DNA of 64,000 nucleotides from JADGGM01 sp036393195 (lineage in GTDB: Bacteria > Gemmatimonadota > Gemmatimonadetes > Gemmatimonadales > Gemmatimonadaceae), in NCBI GenBank assembly GCA_036393195.1, contig DASVWN010000004.1, positions 1-64,000 of the forward strand, given 5' to 3'. The notes under the pieces are model-generated. The model saw only the letters and a list, made by a program, of their open reading frames with translations, ran no database searches and had not been told where the DNA came from. Below, piece after piece: positions 1 to 10,771 of this stretch. The stretch's first letter is position 1. Each line of letters starts with the position of its first letter. A program made the translations under genes and the position numbers.

Positions 1-1
1 T

Positions 2-298
2 CAGGTGCTCGCGTTGCTCGCGTTCTTCTTCGTGTTGAACTACCTCCTGTCGTTCACTTCAGTGTTCGTGCTGCGGCGGCGCGAGCCCAGTGCGCCGCGT
101 CCCTACCGGGTGTGGGGTTATCCGTGGACCACGGGTGTGGCGCTGGTGGGGTCGGCCGCGTTCCTGGTGAGCGCGGTGATCGGCGACCGCGCCAACAGCG
201 TGCGCTCCATCATCGTGCTCGCGCTCACCTGGCCGCTCTTTCTCATTATCCGGCGCCTGCGGCGACCGGATGCGCATGCGGGGTCGGGCGGCGCCTGA
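2..298 (+). CDS. APC-family amino acid permease, C-terminal fragment
   Basis: The reading frame is already open at the window edge, so only the C-terminal end (about 98 residues) is present. It shows hydrophobic stretches typical of the last helices of an amino acid/polyamine/organocation transporter. Between two of them is a loop that reads RRREPSAPRPYRVWGYPW, a pattern common near the C-terminus of APC permeases (RP-x-R-x-x-G-x-P-x). It would act in the inner membrane as a substrate:cation symporter or exchanger. The substrate cannot be inferred from this fragment. It ends 121 nt before the next gene, which is on the same strand. Confidence 0.7.
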   Translation, partial: QVLALLAFFFVLNYLLSFTSVFVLRRREPSAPRPYRVWGYPWTTGVALVGSAAFLVSAVIGDRANSVRSIIVLALTWPLFLIIRRLRRPDAHAGSGGA

Positions 299-419
299 GA
301 CCGTCCGTTGCATTGTAGCGGAAGCCCGGGGAGGGAATGGGCAACGAGGCACCGGTCCGTTATCTATTCGTCTCTGCGCCCGCTGCCGGCTGCAGCATTT
401 CACCTGACTCTCCGCTATC

Positions 420-1601
420 GTGCCTGAACTGACCGACCGTTTCCGATCGCTGCCCGTCTACATGCTCGCTGGAATCCCCGCGCGGAAGCGTGAGCTTATC
501 GCGCGCGGCGTGGATGTGATCGACCTTGGCGCGGGTGACGCCGACCTTGCGCCGCCTGCCGCGGTTGTTCGCGCCATGCAGGAGGCCGTGACGAAGCCGG
601 CGCTGGGTCGCTACGGATTCGGCCTGGGCTACATGCCCTATCGTGAAGCCATCGTGAGCTGGATGGAGCGGCGCTTCGGTGTCCGATTCGATCCGTTGCG
701 CGAGGTCGTGCCGCTCATTGGCAGCAAGGAGGGCATCGGACATCTGGCCTTCGCGTATCTGGAACGGGGCGACGTGGCCATCATTCCCGAGCCCGGCTAC
801 CTGTCGTACCTGGGTGGCGCGCTCCTCAGCGAGGCGACGGTCTACAGCTATCCCCTCCGCCCGCGGACGAACTTTCTCGTCGAGCTCGACGACGTGCCGG
901 ACGACGTGCTGCGGCGCGCACGGATCGTGTATCTCAACTATCCGAACAATCCCACGGCCGCCATCGCCCCGCGCGACTATCTCGAACGCATCGTACAGCG
1001 CTGCCGCGAGCTGGACCTCCTGCTCGTGTACGACAACGCGTACTCGGAGCTCGCCTTCGATGGATATCGTCCGCCGAGCATTTTCGAGATTGACGGCGCG
1101 CGCGACGTGGCGCTCGAATTCCACTCGCTCTCCAAGACGTACAACATGACCGGGTGGCGCTGTGGCTGGGCCGTGGGCCGGCCGGAGTTCGTGGCGGCGC
1201 TGGCCAAGGTGAAGTCGTTTCTGGACACGGGTCAGTTCATGGCGGTGCAGGCCGCGGGCGTGGCCGCGCTCGAGAGCTGGAGCGACTTCGTGCCGAAGAA
1301 CGTCGCGACCTTCAAGGAGAGGCGTGACGCCGGGCTTGCGGCGTGGCGTGCGGCGGGATTCACCGGCGCGACGCCGCGCGCCACGATGTATCTCTGGCTC
1401 GAGCTGCCCGCGGACATCGACGGCGCCGCGTTCGTCGAAACGCTGCTGCAGGATGGCGTGATCGTCATCCCGGGCTCCAGCTTCGGCGCGGGTGGCGATG
1501 GATTCTTCCGCGTGTCGCTGACCGTGCCGCCCGACCGGCTGCGTGAGGCGGCGCGTCGTGCGGGTGAGGTGCTGGCCCGCATGACGGCGGCGGCGCACTG
1601 A
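420..1601 (+). CDS. PLP-dependent class I/II aminotransferase (AspB/DapL-like)
   Basis: A 393-residue fold-type I aminotransferase, probably cytosolic. The Schiff-base lysine is about Lys239 in the motif SLSKTYNMTGWRCGW, preceded by NYPNNPTA and the YDNAYSELAF segment that contacts the cofactor. The first 40 residues (LPVYMLAGIPARKRELIARG, then DVIDLGAGD) match the usual N-terminus of this subfamily, which supports the GTG start at 420 over the in-frame ATG at 459, although no clear Shine-Dalgarno is visible. Family members include aspartate and LL-diaminopimelate aminotransferases, and the exact substrate is not decided by the sequence. The next gene follows after 10 nt, so the two may be co-transcribed. 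Confidence 0.88.
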   Translation: MPELTDRFRSLPVYMLAGIPARKRELIARGVDVIDLGAGDADLAPPAAVVRAMQEAVTKPALGRYGFGLGYMPYREAIVSWMERRFGVRFDPLREVVPLIGSKEGIGHLAFAYLERGDVAIIPEPGYLSYLGGALLSEATVYSYPLRPRTNFLVELDDVPDDVLRRARIVYLNYPNNPTAAIAPRDYLERIVQRCRELDLLLVYDNAYSELAFDGYRPPSIFEIDGARDVALEFHSLSKTYNMTGWRCGWAVGRPEFVAALAKVKSFLDTGQFMAVQAAGVAALESWSDFVPKNVATFKERRDAGLAAWRAAGFTGATPRATMYLWLELPADIDGAAFVETLLQDGVIVIPGSSFGAGGDGFFRVSLTVPPDRLREAARRAGEVLARMTAAAH

Positions 1602-1611
1602 TCGCGCGATC

Positions 1612-3684
<2,073 letters not shown>

Positions 3685-3730
3685 CCACGAACAGGCTGCC
3701 GCGTTGGCCTCGGCGACTGCCGGGCTGTGG

Positions 3731-5515
3731 TCACTCCGGCGGTCGTGTCGCCTGCGGAGCCGTGACGGTGATGTCGCGAGTCGCGCTGCTCCGGGCGTCG
3801 CCGGACTGGATGGCAAGCTCGATGCGGTAGTGCCCGGCGGGGATGTCGGGAATCGCCACGCGGAGGGCGCGTCCGCTGGCACTGTCCGGGCGCCCCGGAT
3901 CGTTCCACTCGAGCGACACGGGATGGTCCGCCCTGGCGAGTCCCACGACGCGCGCGATACCGTGCAGGAGCCCGTGATCGAGTGGCGTGAGTCGGAGCGC
4001 GACACGCGCGGGATGCTCTGCGCTGGCTGGCGCGTACGATTCCCAGTAGAGCGCGACCGTGTCACCGGCCGCGATGCTGAGGCTGCCAATGGCCCCGGAT
4101 GCGGCATTCGCGAGAGATGGAAGCTGCGTCGTGGAATCGGCCAAGCCGATGAGCAGGTCGGAGAGCAACGCGTCGTGCGGCAGCGGCGTCACGCCCGCGC
4201 GCCAGCGTGCGGCCACGGCATTCGTGGAATCGAGGAATTCCACCGCCATGAGCGCGTCACGCGCCGGCGCCCGCAGCGTGAACGACCCCGCTCCGGTGTG
4301 CGAGCTGGCGCGCATGAGCGCGAGCTCGCTGTCCGGATCAACCGCAAGCAGGGCGCCCGCCATGGCGGGCCGAGCGGAATCCACGCGTGTCGCGCGCGCA
4401 TCGAACGCCGCCACGATGATCATGCTGTCGCTTCCGGAGCGGCGAAAGCGAGCGATCTGCACGGGGAGCGCGTCAATGCGCAGCAGCCAGCCGGGCGCGT
4501 ACCGCATGGGCGGCGCATGCGTGTCCGCGAGCGTCCAGTCCGAGGGCGTCGCCTGCAGCGCATGCTCGAGGGCATGCCGGTCCGGCACGAGGCTGAAGCT
4601 CGGGCGCGGCTCATGGCCGACCACGCGGACTTCCGGGTCCGTGAGCACCTCGAGCCGGCTCTGCTCGCGCGCCCAGCGCGTGGGCCAGCCGTAGCGCAGT
4701 GCGACTTCCTCGATGTCGGAGCCCCACGACAGTCCTTCGGGAATGGCAGTTCCCGCTTCCACCGCGGCAATGGTACGACGAGCCAGAAATTCATCGCGCG
4801 CTGCGTGTGGTCGCCAGGTGAGCAGTGGCGCGGCCAGCCAGAAAAGACGCGCACTGACGCGGGCGCGCTCCGTGCACGTGGGGCGATCCGCGGGAGGATC
4901 GTCAACACCCGGCGGAAGCCAGGGGTGGACGTCCAGCCACTGGCATCGCAGCGTGTCGGGCATCGCGGCAAGCGCGCTGTCATACGCTTGGGCGCTCAGC
5001 GCCTCCTGGCCCGCGCGATGCCAGACCAGGCCGCGCAGCGCGTTGCACCACCAGGGGGTCGCGGCGCAGTGCGCCAGGATCGCGGTCGCATCCGAGTCCG
5101 TTGGAGACTCGAGTGCGTAGCGGACCCGTTGTCCCACGATGAAGTCGCTGGTGGAATCCTGCAGTGCGAGCGAATCGAGCGTGTGCCGGAACACCTCACG
5201 GGCGGCGGACACGCGGGCGGCTTCCGCCGGCAGCGCCGGATCGTCGTTATCGTCCCAGTAGCAGAGGCGCCCGATGGACACATCACAGCCGCCTTCGCGC
5301 GGGGCCACGACGGGGAGATGAAAGCGGCGCAACGATTCGAAGTTCCGCTGGGAATCGCGCGCCCGGTGTTCGGCGGTCGTGCGCGGGCGCTGCGCCGCTG
5401 CATGCACCGCAGCCGGTGGCACCCCGGACAGCACCACTGCCATCAGCGCCAGGGTGACGGCGCTAGTGCATCCGGAGGACTTCGATGTCGCGCGTCGCGC
5501 GTCCATGAACGGCAT
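3731..5515 (-). CDS. Secreted protein of unknown function, downstream paralog of a tandem pair
   Basis: About 594 residues with an N-terminal signal sequence (TSAVTLALMAVVLSGVPPA... then AAAQR), so probably exported. I do not recognise the family securely. Conserved blocks shared with the neighbour 5463-7169 include TSDFIVGQ-x-VRYALE, MPDTLRCQWLDVH, LTWRPHAARDEF and a segment reading WGSDIEEVALRYGWPTRWAR. The last block resembles a degenerate GWxTD-type domain, known mainly from Bacteroidota and Acidobacteriota, but the signature is not exact. The C-terminus (IPDIPAGHYRIELAI) looks like a beta-rich domain. Its 5' end overlaps the 3' end of the upstream paralog by up to about 50 nt, and ATG at 5506 is an alternative start. 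Confidence 0.75.
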   Translation of the reverse strand: MPFMDARRATSKSSGCTSAVTLALMAVVLSGVPPAAVHAAAQRPRTTAEHRARDSQRNFESLRRFHLPVVAPREGGCDVSIGRLCYWDDNDDPALPAEAARVSAAREVFRHTLDSLALQDSTSDFIVGQRVRYALESPTDSDATAILAHCAATPWWCNALRGLVWHRAGQEALSAQAYDSALAAMPDTLRCQWLDVHPWLPPGVDDPPADRPTCTERARVSARLFWLAAPLLTWRPHAARDEFLARRTIAAVEAGTAIPEGLSWGSDIEEVALRYGWPTRWAREQSRLEVLTDPEVRVVGHEPRPSFSLVPDRHALEHALQATPSDWTLADTHAPPMRYAPGWLLRIDALPVQIARFRRSGSDSMIIVAAFDARATRVDSARPAMAGALLAVDPDSELALMRASSHTGAGSFTLRAPARDALMAVEFLDSTNAVAARWRAGVTPLPHDALLSDLLIGLADSTTQLPSLANAASGAIGSLSIAAGDTVALYWESYAPASAEHPARVALRLTPLDHGLLHGIARVVGLARADHPVSLEWNDPGRPDSASGRALRVAIPDIPAGHYRIELAIQSGDARSSATRDITVTAPQATRPPE

Positions 5516-7169
5516 CGTTGGCTACCTCGAGCTCCAGCCGATAGCGGCCTGGCGGCAGATCGGGGATCGCGAGACGAACGGCGCGGTCCACCGCACCCCG
5601 TCCACCGCCAGGATCATTCCACGCGAGCGACATGGCCGGCGCGGGATGACTCACGCCGAACAGGTGCCCGAGCCTGCCCAGGAAACTTCCCGACAAGGGG
5701 ACAAGCTGCAGCGATACGCGCACCGGCGCGTCGAGCGAGGCATGCGCGTACATCTCCCAGAAGAGCGCCAGCGTCGTGCCGGGCTGCACCTTCAGCTCGG
5801 CCACGGCATGGGGGGCCATGGCGGCCAGCGTATGGGGAATGGACCTGCTATCCGCCACACCCACCAGCAGATCGGAGATCAGCGCCGCATGATCGAGCGG
5901 CTCCAGTCCGCCGCGCCACCGCATCGCGAGCGCACGCGCGGTGTCCAGCACTTCCACCGCGACCAGTGATCGCTCCGCGGGCGCACGCACAATGAGCGCA
6001 CCGAGCGGTCGCGATGACACCACATGCGCCGTGCCGAGCGTGCTGTCCGGTGCGGAGGCGAGCAGCGCGGCCGCCTCGACCTCACCGGGCGGGTCGCCGA
6101 GCGTCATGCGCGCATCGTATGCCACCACCACGACCATGCTGTCGCCGTGGCGGAACCGCGCGAGCTGGACCGGCAGTTCGCCGATGGAGCTGATCCAGCC
6201 GGGCGCGTACATCATTGGTGCGGCGAGCGCGCTGGAGAGATCCCAGTCGTCAGGCTGCGCCTCGAGCGGCGCGTCGATGGCATGGCGATGCGGCGCCAGA
6301 CTGAATCCCGGGGCAGGGAGGTGTTCCACGACCGGGGAGAGCGACGGATTCGCGATGTCTCCGTCGCGCGGCTCCCGGGAGTATCGCACCGGCCATCCAT
6401 AGCGCAGCCAGATCTCCGCGATGTCGGAACCCCATTCCACCGCGCGCGGGATGGCGGTGCCGGCGACAATGCGCTCCATCGTGCGGCGCGCGAAGAACTC
6501 GTCACGCGCGGCGTGCGGGCGCCATGTGAGCAGCGGCGCACTGAGCCACAGCACGCGCCGCGTCAGCATCGCACGCGCGGTGCAAGGCGGATCGCCCGAT
6601 GGCATGCCCATGCCGTAGGGAAGCCACGTGTGCACGTCGAGCCACTGGCAGCGCAGCGTGTCCGGCATCAGCGCCAGTGCGGCCGTGAACATCAGGTTGC
6701 TGTGTTCCTCGTCCCGCGCGCTGTGATAGACCAGACCGCTCAGCGCATCACACCACCAGGCCGAGGCTTCGCAGTGGTCGAGCAGCGCCTTTGCGCCTGC
6801 GTAATCATGGGCTTCGAGCGCGTAACGAACCTGTTGTCCCACGATGAAATCGCTCGTTGGCGCGCTGGCACCCAGCACCGCGAGCGAGTCGCGCAGCCGT
6901 CGGCGCGCCTGGCGGATGGAGTCCGGTTCATCGCGTGGTGGTGTATCGCTGATGTCGTTGGTGGTTCGGAAACGGCCGACCGTGACATCGGTGCCGTTGC
7001 CGAAGGTGAGCATGCGCGGCAGCCGCTCGCGGCGATATGCCTCGAAGTGCCGTTGGGCATCGCGGGCCGCGTGCTCGGTTGCCCCGAAGGGGTTCTGCGC
7101 ACACAGTTCGCCTGCCGGCGCCGGCACTGCGGCGAGGAGGAACACGGCGAGCGCGCGAAAACAGGGCAT
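5463..7169 (-). CDS. Secreted protein of unknown function, upstream paralog of a tandem pair
   Basis: About 568 residues. The start at 7169 is chosen because it gives a clean signal peptide, MPCFRALAVFLLAAVPAPAG, with a likely cleavage near ELCAQ. The frame can be extended to 7229 but that adds no plausible signal. The same block order as in 3731-5515 is present: TSDFIVGQQVRYALE, MPDTLRCQWLDVHTWLPYG, LTWRPHAARDEFFARRT, then EWGSDIAEIWLRYGWPVRY, and a C-terminal IPDLPPGRYRLELEV. The pair clearly arose by duplication. The GWxTD-like middle segment is only a resemblance and the function is unknown. It starts 34 nt after serA ends and is on the same strand, so it may be read with the serine genes. 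Confidence 0.78.
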   Translation of the reverse strand: MPCFRALAVFLLAAVPAPAGELCAQNPFGATEHAARDAQRHFEAYRRERLPRMLTFGNGTDVTVGRFRTTNDISDTPPRDEPDSIRQARRRLRDSLAVLGASAPTSDFIVGQQVRYALEAHDYAGAKALLDHCEASAWWCDALSGLVYHSARDEEHSNLMFTAALALMPDTLRCQWLDVHTWLPYGMGMPSGDPPCTARAMLTRRVLWLSAPLLTWRPHAARDEFFARRTMERIVAGTAIPRAVEWGSDIAEIWLRYGWPVRYSREPRDGDIANPSLSPVVEHLPAPGFSLAPHRHAIDAPLEAQPDDWDLSSALAAPMMYAPGWISSIGELPVQLARFRHGDSMVVVVAYDARMTLGDPPGEVEAAALLASAPDSTLGTAHVVSSRPLGALIVRAPAERSLVAVEVLDTARALAMRWRGGLEPLDHAALISDLLVGVADSRSIPHTLAAMAPHAVAELKVQPGTTLALFWEMYAHASLDAPVRVSLQLVPLSGSFLGRLGHLFGVSHPAPAMSLAWNDPGGGRGAVDRAVRLAIPDLPPGRYRLELEVANDAVHGRATRDIEVLRMH

Positions 7170-7203
7170 CGGAGAATACGCAGCACCTGGCGTGGAACTC
7201 TTT

Positions 7204-8826
7204 TCACCGCACGACCCGTTCCGCACCATGGTTCAGTTGAACCTGCCACAAGTCGATCACCGCAGGAAGGGCGCGCAGCTCGCTCATGACGGACGCGGGC
7301 AGCGCGCCATCCACGTTGAGCACCGCCAGCGCCTCCCCCCCCGCCGCGAGCCGGGCCTGGTGAAACTCGCCAATGTTGATCCCCGCCGCTCCGACTATGG
7401 TGCCCACCCGACCAATCACGCCCGGGACATCGTGGTTCCGCAGGAGCACGAGCGTGCCGCGCGGCACCACGTCAATGAGAAACTCGCCGATGCGCACGAT
7501 GCGCGGATGTCCCTCCGCCAGCAGTGCGCCTGCGACGGCGGTGACGTGCTGGCCGGACATGACGCGCACTTCGAGATACTCGGCATAATCCGCGTGCGCC
7601 CCCGATTGCGTCTGGCTCACCTGGATTCCCCGGGCCGCGGCCAGATGCATGGCGTTCACGACGTTGACCCGCGTGCGGCCGAGATTCGCCGCGAGCACAC
7701 CCATCACGACGCTCGCCGCGAGCGGGCGCAGCGTCTGCGATGCCACTCCCGCGTAGCGGACCTCCACCGCACTCACCGGCCCATCGACGAGGCTCGATGC
7801 GAGCATCCCCGCCCGCTCTCCCAGCGAGAGGAGCGGGCGGATGCGCCGCATCTCCTCGCCACCCACCGCCGGCGCATTGACGGCGCGTGACAGGTCGCCG
7901 TCCAGCAGCGCGGCGCGAACGGCCTCCGCGATCTCCACGGCCACGTTGCGTTGTGCCTCGCGGGTGGACGCGCCCAGATGCGGCGTGAGCACCACGTTGT
8001 CGAGCAGACGCAGCGGATGGTCGGCGGGGAGCGGTTCCTGTTCGTAGACGTCCAGCGCGGCGCCCGCCAGGCGCTTCTCCATGAGCGCCGCGACGAGCGC
8101 CTGCTCGTCGACGATGCCGCCGCGTGCGCAGTTCACCAGGACGGCGTCCGGCTTCACTCGCGCCAGTTGTGCCGCGCCAATGAGCCCGCGCGTGGCATCG
8201 CTCAGCGGCACGTGCACCGTGATCACGTCGCCGCCGGACAGCACTTCGTGCAGCGGGGCCAGCTCGATCGAGAGCTCGCGCGCCCGTTCCGCGGACAGGT
8301 ACGGATCGTACGCGACGACGCGCATCCCGAACGCCTGCGCCCGGCGCGCCACCTCGGTGCCGATGCGGCCCGCGCCGACGAGCCCGAGTGTCTTGCCGTA
8401 CAGCTCCGTGCCTGTGAAACTCTTCCGGTCCCATTCACCCGCCTTCATGGAGCGGTTGGCGGCCGCGACCCGGCGCACGAGTGCGAGCAGCAGCGCGAAC
8501 GTCAGCTCCGCAGCCGAGATGGTATTGCCGGAGGGCGCCGTGAGCACGGCGATGCCGCGCTCGGTGGCGGCGTCCACGTCGATCGTGTCCACGCCAACGC
8601 CGGCGCGCCCGATCACCGTGAGCCGTTCCGAGCGCGCCAGCGACTCGCGCGTGATGCGCGTGGCGCTGCGCACGAGCACCGCGTCCGCCTCTGCAATGGC
8701 CTGCGCCAGCTCGTCGCCCGAGAGCCCCGGCTTGTGCACGAGATCGAATCGCGAATCCTCCGCCAGCGCGGTGAGCGCGCCCCGCTCGATGGCGTCCGCG
8801 ATGAGCACCTGGTAGCGGGCGCTCAT
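7204..8826 (-). CDS. serA: D-3-phosphoglycerate dehydrogenase
   Basis: A 540-residue long-form PGDH that oxidises 3-phosphoglycerate to 3-phosphohydroxypyruvate with NAD+, the first step of serine synthesis. Visible are the Rossmann motif GAGRIG (151-156), the catalytic set Arg235 (NCARGG), Glu264 (YEQEP) and His283 (TPHLGAST), the intervening ASB domain, and a C-terminal ACT domain (about 465-540, starting LVLLRNHDVPGVIG) expected to bind serine for feedback inhibition. ATG at 8826 overlaps the upstream stop as ATGA, which fixes the start although the frame is open further upstream. Order of transcription is serB, aminotransferase, serA, so the three serine steps are translationally coupled. 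Confidence 0.96.
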   Translation of the reverse strand: MSARYQVLIADAIERGALTALAEDSRFDLVHKPGLSGDELAQAIAEADAVLVRSATRITRESLARSERLTVIGRAGVGVDTIDVDAATERGIAVLTAPSGNTISAAELTFALLLALVRRVAAANRSMKAGEWDRKSFTGTELYGKTLGLVGAGRIGTEVARRAQAFGMRVVAYDPYLSAERARELSIELAPLHEVLSGGDVITVHVPLSDATRGLIGAAQLARVKPDAVLVNCARGGIVDEQALVAALMEKRLAGAALDVYEQEPLPADHPLRLLDNVVLTPHLGASTREAQRNVAVEIAEAVRAALLDGDLSRAVNAPAVGGEEMRRIRPLLSLGERAGMLASSLVDGPVSAVEVRYAGVASQTLRPLAASVVMGVLAANLGRTRVNVVNAMHLAAARGIQVSQTQSGAHADYAEYLEVRVMSGQHVTAVAGALLAEGHPRIVRIGEFLIDVVPRGTLVLLRNHDVPGVIGRVGTIVGAAGINIGEFHQARLAAGGEALAVLNVDGALPASVMSELRALPAVIDLWQVQLNHGAERVVR

Positions 8827-9956
8827 GTGAGCACCGTCGCCAGCTCGGCGAGCAGCGCGTCGAGCTCGGCCACCGTGTGGTCCCCCATGTGCCCGATGCG
8901 AATCGTCGCGTCCTTCAATTCTCCATAGCCCGATGCGATCGTGTATCCGCGCGCCGCGAGCGCCTTCGTCACTGCTGATCCCGGGTGGCTGGCGGGCATG
9001 CGGATGCAGCTCACGGTCGGAGAGCGAAAGCCGTTCGGCGCGAGCATCTCGAGCGCTACCCCGCGCTCCGCCATCTCGTCCACCCACTGCCAGCAGCGTC
9101 GCGCCATCGCATCGTGGCGGGCCCAGCGCCCTTCGATCGTTTCGCGGCGGATGTGCTCGAGCTGCACGGCAAGCGCATTGAAGAGCGAGAGCGCAGGTGT
9201 GTTCGGTGTCTGGTTCTTCGCCAGATACTTGTCGAACTCCACGAGATCGAAGTACACGCCGCGCGCCGGTGCCTGCCTGGCCCGCGAGAGCACCCGCTCG
9301 TTGGCCACGCCCAGCGCGAGGCCCGGTGGGAGTGCGAGCGCCTTCTGCGACCCCGTGAGTACGAAGTCCAGCTCCCACTCATCCGTCTCGACCGGGGCGC
9401 CCGCAACGCCCGTGACGCTGTCCACGAGCAGGACCACGTCGCCCGCGGCATGCACCACGCGCGCAATGTCGGCAATGGGATTCAGGACGCCCGTAGATGT
9501 CTCCGAGTGGACGACCGTGACCGCGTCGTAGTCGCGCGCACGCAGCGCGTCGGCCACCGCTTCAGGCGCATGGGCCTGTCCCAGCGGCACTCGCAGTGCA
9601 TCCGCCTCGAAACCGCACGCCTCCGCGATGCGGAAGAATCGCTCGCTGAATGCGCCATTCACGAGCGCAAGGACGCGCCGTCGCACGCCATTGCGCACCG
9701 CCGCTTCCATGAGCCCGGTCGCGCTGGACGATGAGATGTACACCGGGCGCACCGTGCGGAAGACTTCGCGCAGACCGGGTTGGAGCGACGCGATGAGCTC
9801 CTCCATGGGCTTGCCGCGGTGCCCGATCATGGGCTGCAACTGCGCGGCCAGCACCTCGTGACGCACTTCGGTGGGACCGGGAAGGAAGAAGCGTCCGAAG
9901 CGGGGTCGCTGCAGAACCAGGGCTTCCTGATCTTCGACATTGGCGTGCATGGTCAT
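8823..9956 (-). CDS. Class V aminotransferase, probable phosphoserine/serine-glyoxylate transaminase
   Basis: A 377-residue alanine-glyoxylate/serine-pyruvate aminotransferase family member (fold type I). It shows FLPGPTEV near the N-terminus, the PLP-aspartate segment LLVDSVTGV, and the Schiff-base lysine Lys205 in TGSQKALALPPGL. Lying between phosphoglycerate dehydrogenase and phosphoserine phosphatase, with ATGA overlaps on both sides, it very probably supplies the missing transamination of 3-phosphohydroxypyruvate to phosphoserine. This role is inferred from context, because the family is also used for glyoxylate metabolism and no canonical SerC is visible. ATG at 9950 is an alternative start two codons in. 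Confidence 0.9.
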   Translation of the reverse strand: MTMHANVEDQEALVLQRPRFGRFFLPGPTEVRHEVLAAQLQPMIGHRGKPMEELIASLQPGLREVFRTVRPVYISSSSATGLMEAAVRNGVRRRVLALVNGAFSERFFRIAEACGFEADALRVPLGQAHAPEAVADALRARDYDAVTVVHSETSTGVLNPIADIARVVHAAGDVVLLVDSVTGVAGAPVETDEWELDFVLTGSQKALALPPGLALGVANERVLSRARQAPARGVYFDLVEFDKYLAKNQTPNTPALSLFNALAVQLEHIRRETIEGRWARHDAMARRCWQWVDEMAERGVALEMLAPNGFRSPTVSCIRMPASHPGSAVTKALAARGYTIASGYGELKDATIRIGHMGDHTVAELDALLAELATVLT

Positions 9957-10684
9957 GATGGACGTTCCGTGGACTGGGCGGCGAGCCGCGCGGCGCCCTG
10001 CTCGTACAGCGCGCGCGCGCCAGGGGCGCGTGGAAGTTCGTGGTCGAGCGCCAGGGGAAGAACCGGAGCGAGTGACGTGGATGTTATCACGGTATCCGCT
10101 CCCGCCACCACTGCCGGCCGCACGACGACGCCGGCAAAGGCGACCATGCGGTCCACGCCCGGCCGCGTTTCGAGGTCGGTGGCCCCGTCACCCACCATCA
10201 TTACCGGACGGGGCAGTGCGGGTCTCCAGCGTTCGACCATCTCGAGTTTGCCTCCCGACCGCGCGAGCGGTGACGCGGAGTCGAAGCCGGCGTAGCTCCC
10301 GTCCGCGTTGAAGAAGATGTTCACGGCGCCGACGAGCCAGTCCGGCACGCCCAGCGCGCGCGCGAGCGTGAGGACGGCAGGGAGGAGACCACCGGAGAGA
10401 ATGCGGACCTGGATCCCCTCACCCTGCAGCGCGGCGACGACCGCGCCGGCGTCGGGTACCAGTTCGGCCAGGTAGCGCTCGCCCACCGCCGCGACCTGAT
10501 CGCGCGTGGGCGCGATGAGCGCGAGGCGGCGGCCGTAGATGTCCTCGAGTCGGACCAGGCCGCGCATGGCCTGCTCGGTGAGACGCTGGCTTTCTTCGCG
10601 GACCGGTCCGGCGAGGAGATCAATGCCTTCGATGCGGGTGAGAGTGGAATCGCAGTCGAAGATGACGCAACGGACGGGAGGCAT
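9953..10684 (-). CDS. serB: Phosphoserine phosphatase (HAD family)
   Basis: A 243-residue HAD hydrolase releasing serine from O-phosphoserine, the last step of the pathway. All four HAD motifs are visible: FDCDSTL with nucleophile Asp10 and acid Asp12, motif II SGG (97-99), Lys146 (motif III), and GDGATD (165-170, Mg2+ binding). The spacing and the helical cap between motifs I and II match PSP. It overlaps the class V aminotransferase by ATGA. A gap of 87 nt separates it from the upstream moeZ gene, so the serine genes may have their own promoter or be read through. Confidence 0.92.
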   Translation of the reverse strand: MPPVRCVIFDCDSTLTRIEGIDLLAGPVREESQRLTEQAMRGLVRLEDIYGRRLALIAPTRDQVAAVGERYLAELVPDAGAVVAALQGEGIQVRILSGGLLPAVLTLARALGVPDWLVGAVNIFFNADGSYAGFDSASPLARSGGKLEMVERWRPALPRPVMMVGDGATDLETRPGVDRMVAFAGVVVRPAVVAGADTVITSTSLAPVLPLALDHELPRAPGARALYEQGAARLAAQSTERPS

Positions 10685-10714
10685 GATGTAACGATGCGGG
10701 GCGGCGGCGGGCCA

Positions 10715-10745
10715 GGGAAGCGGCCGCCGCCGGCGACCGCTTCCC
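10715..10745 (-). terminator. Short hairpin between moeZ and serB
   Basis: GGGAAGCGG (10715-10723) pairs perfectly with CCGCTTCCC (10737-10745) around a 13-nt GC-rich loop, in the 87-nt gap downstream of moeZ. There is no U-tract on either strand, so it is at best a weak or factor-dependent stop, or an RNA-processing signal. Confidence 0.35.
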
Positions 10746-10771
10746 GCAGCAGGCGCGCGTCGCGTGCCGGC

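Noticed and set aside
3731..7169. Confident GWxTD-domain assignment for the tandem secreted paralogs
   Set aside because: The signature is altered (WGSD rather than GWxTD) and only one segment resembles the domain.
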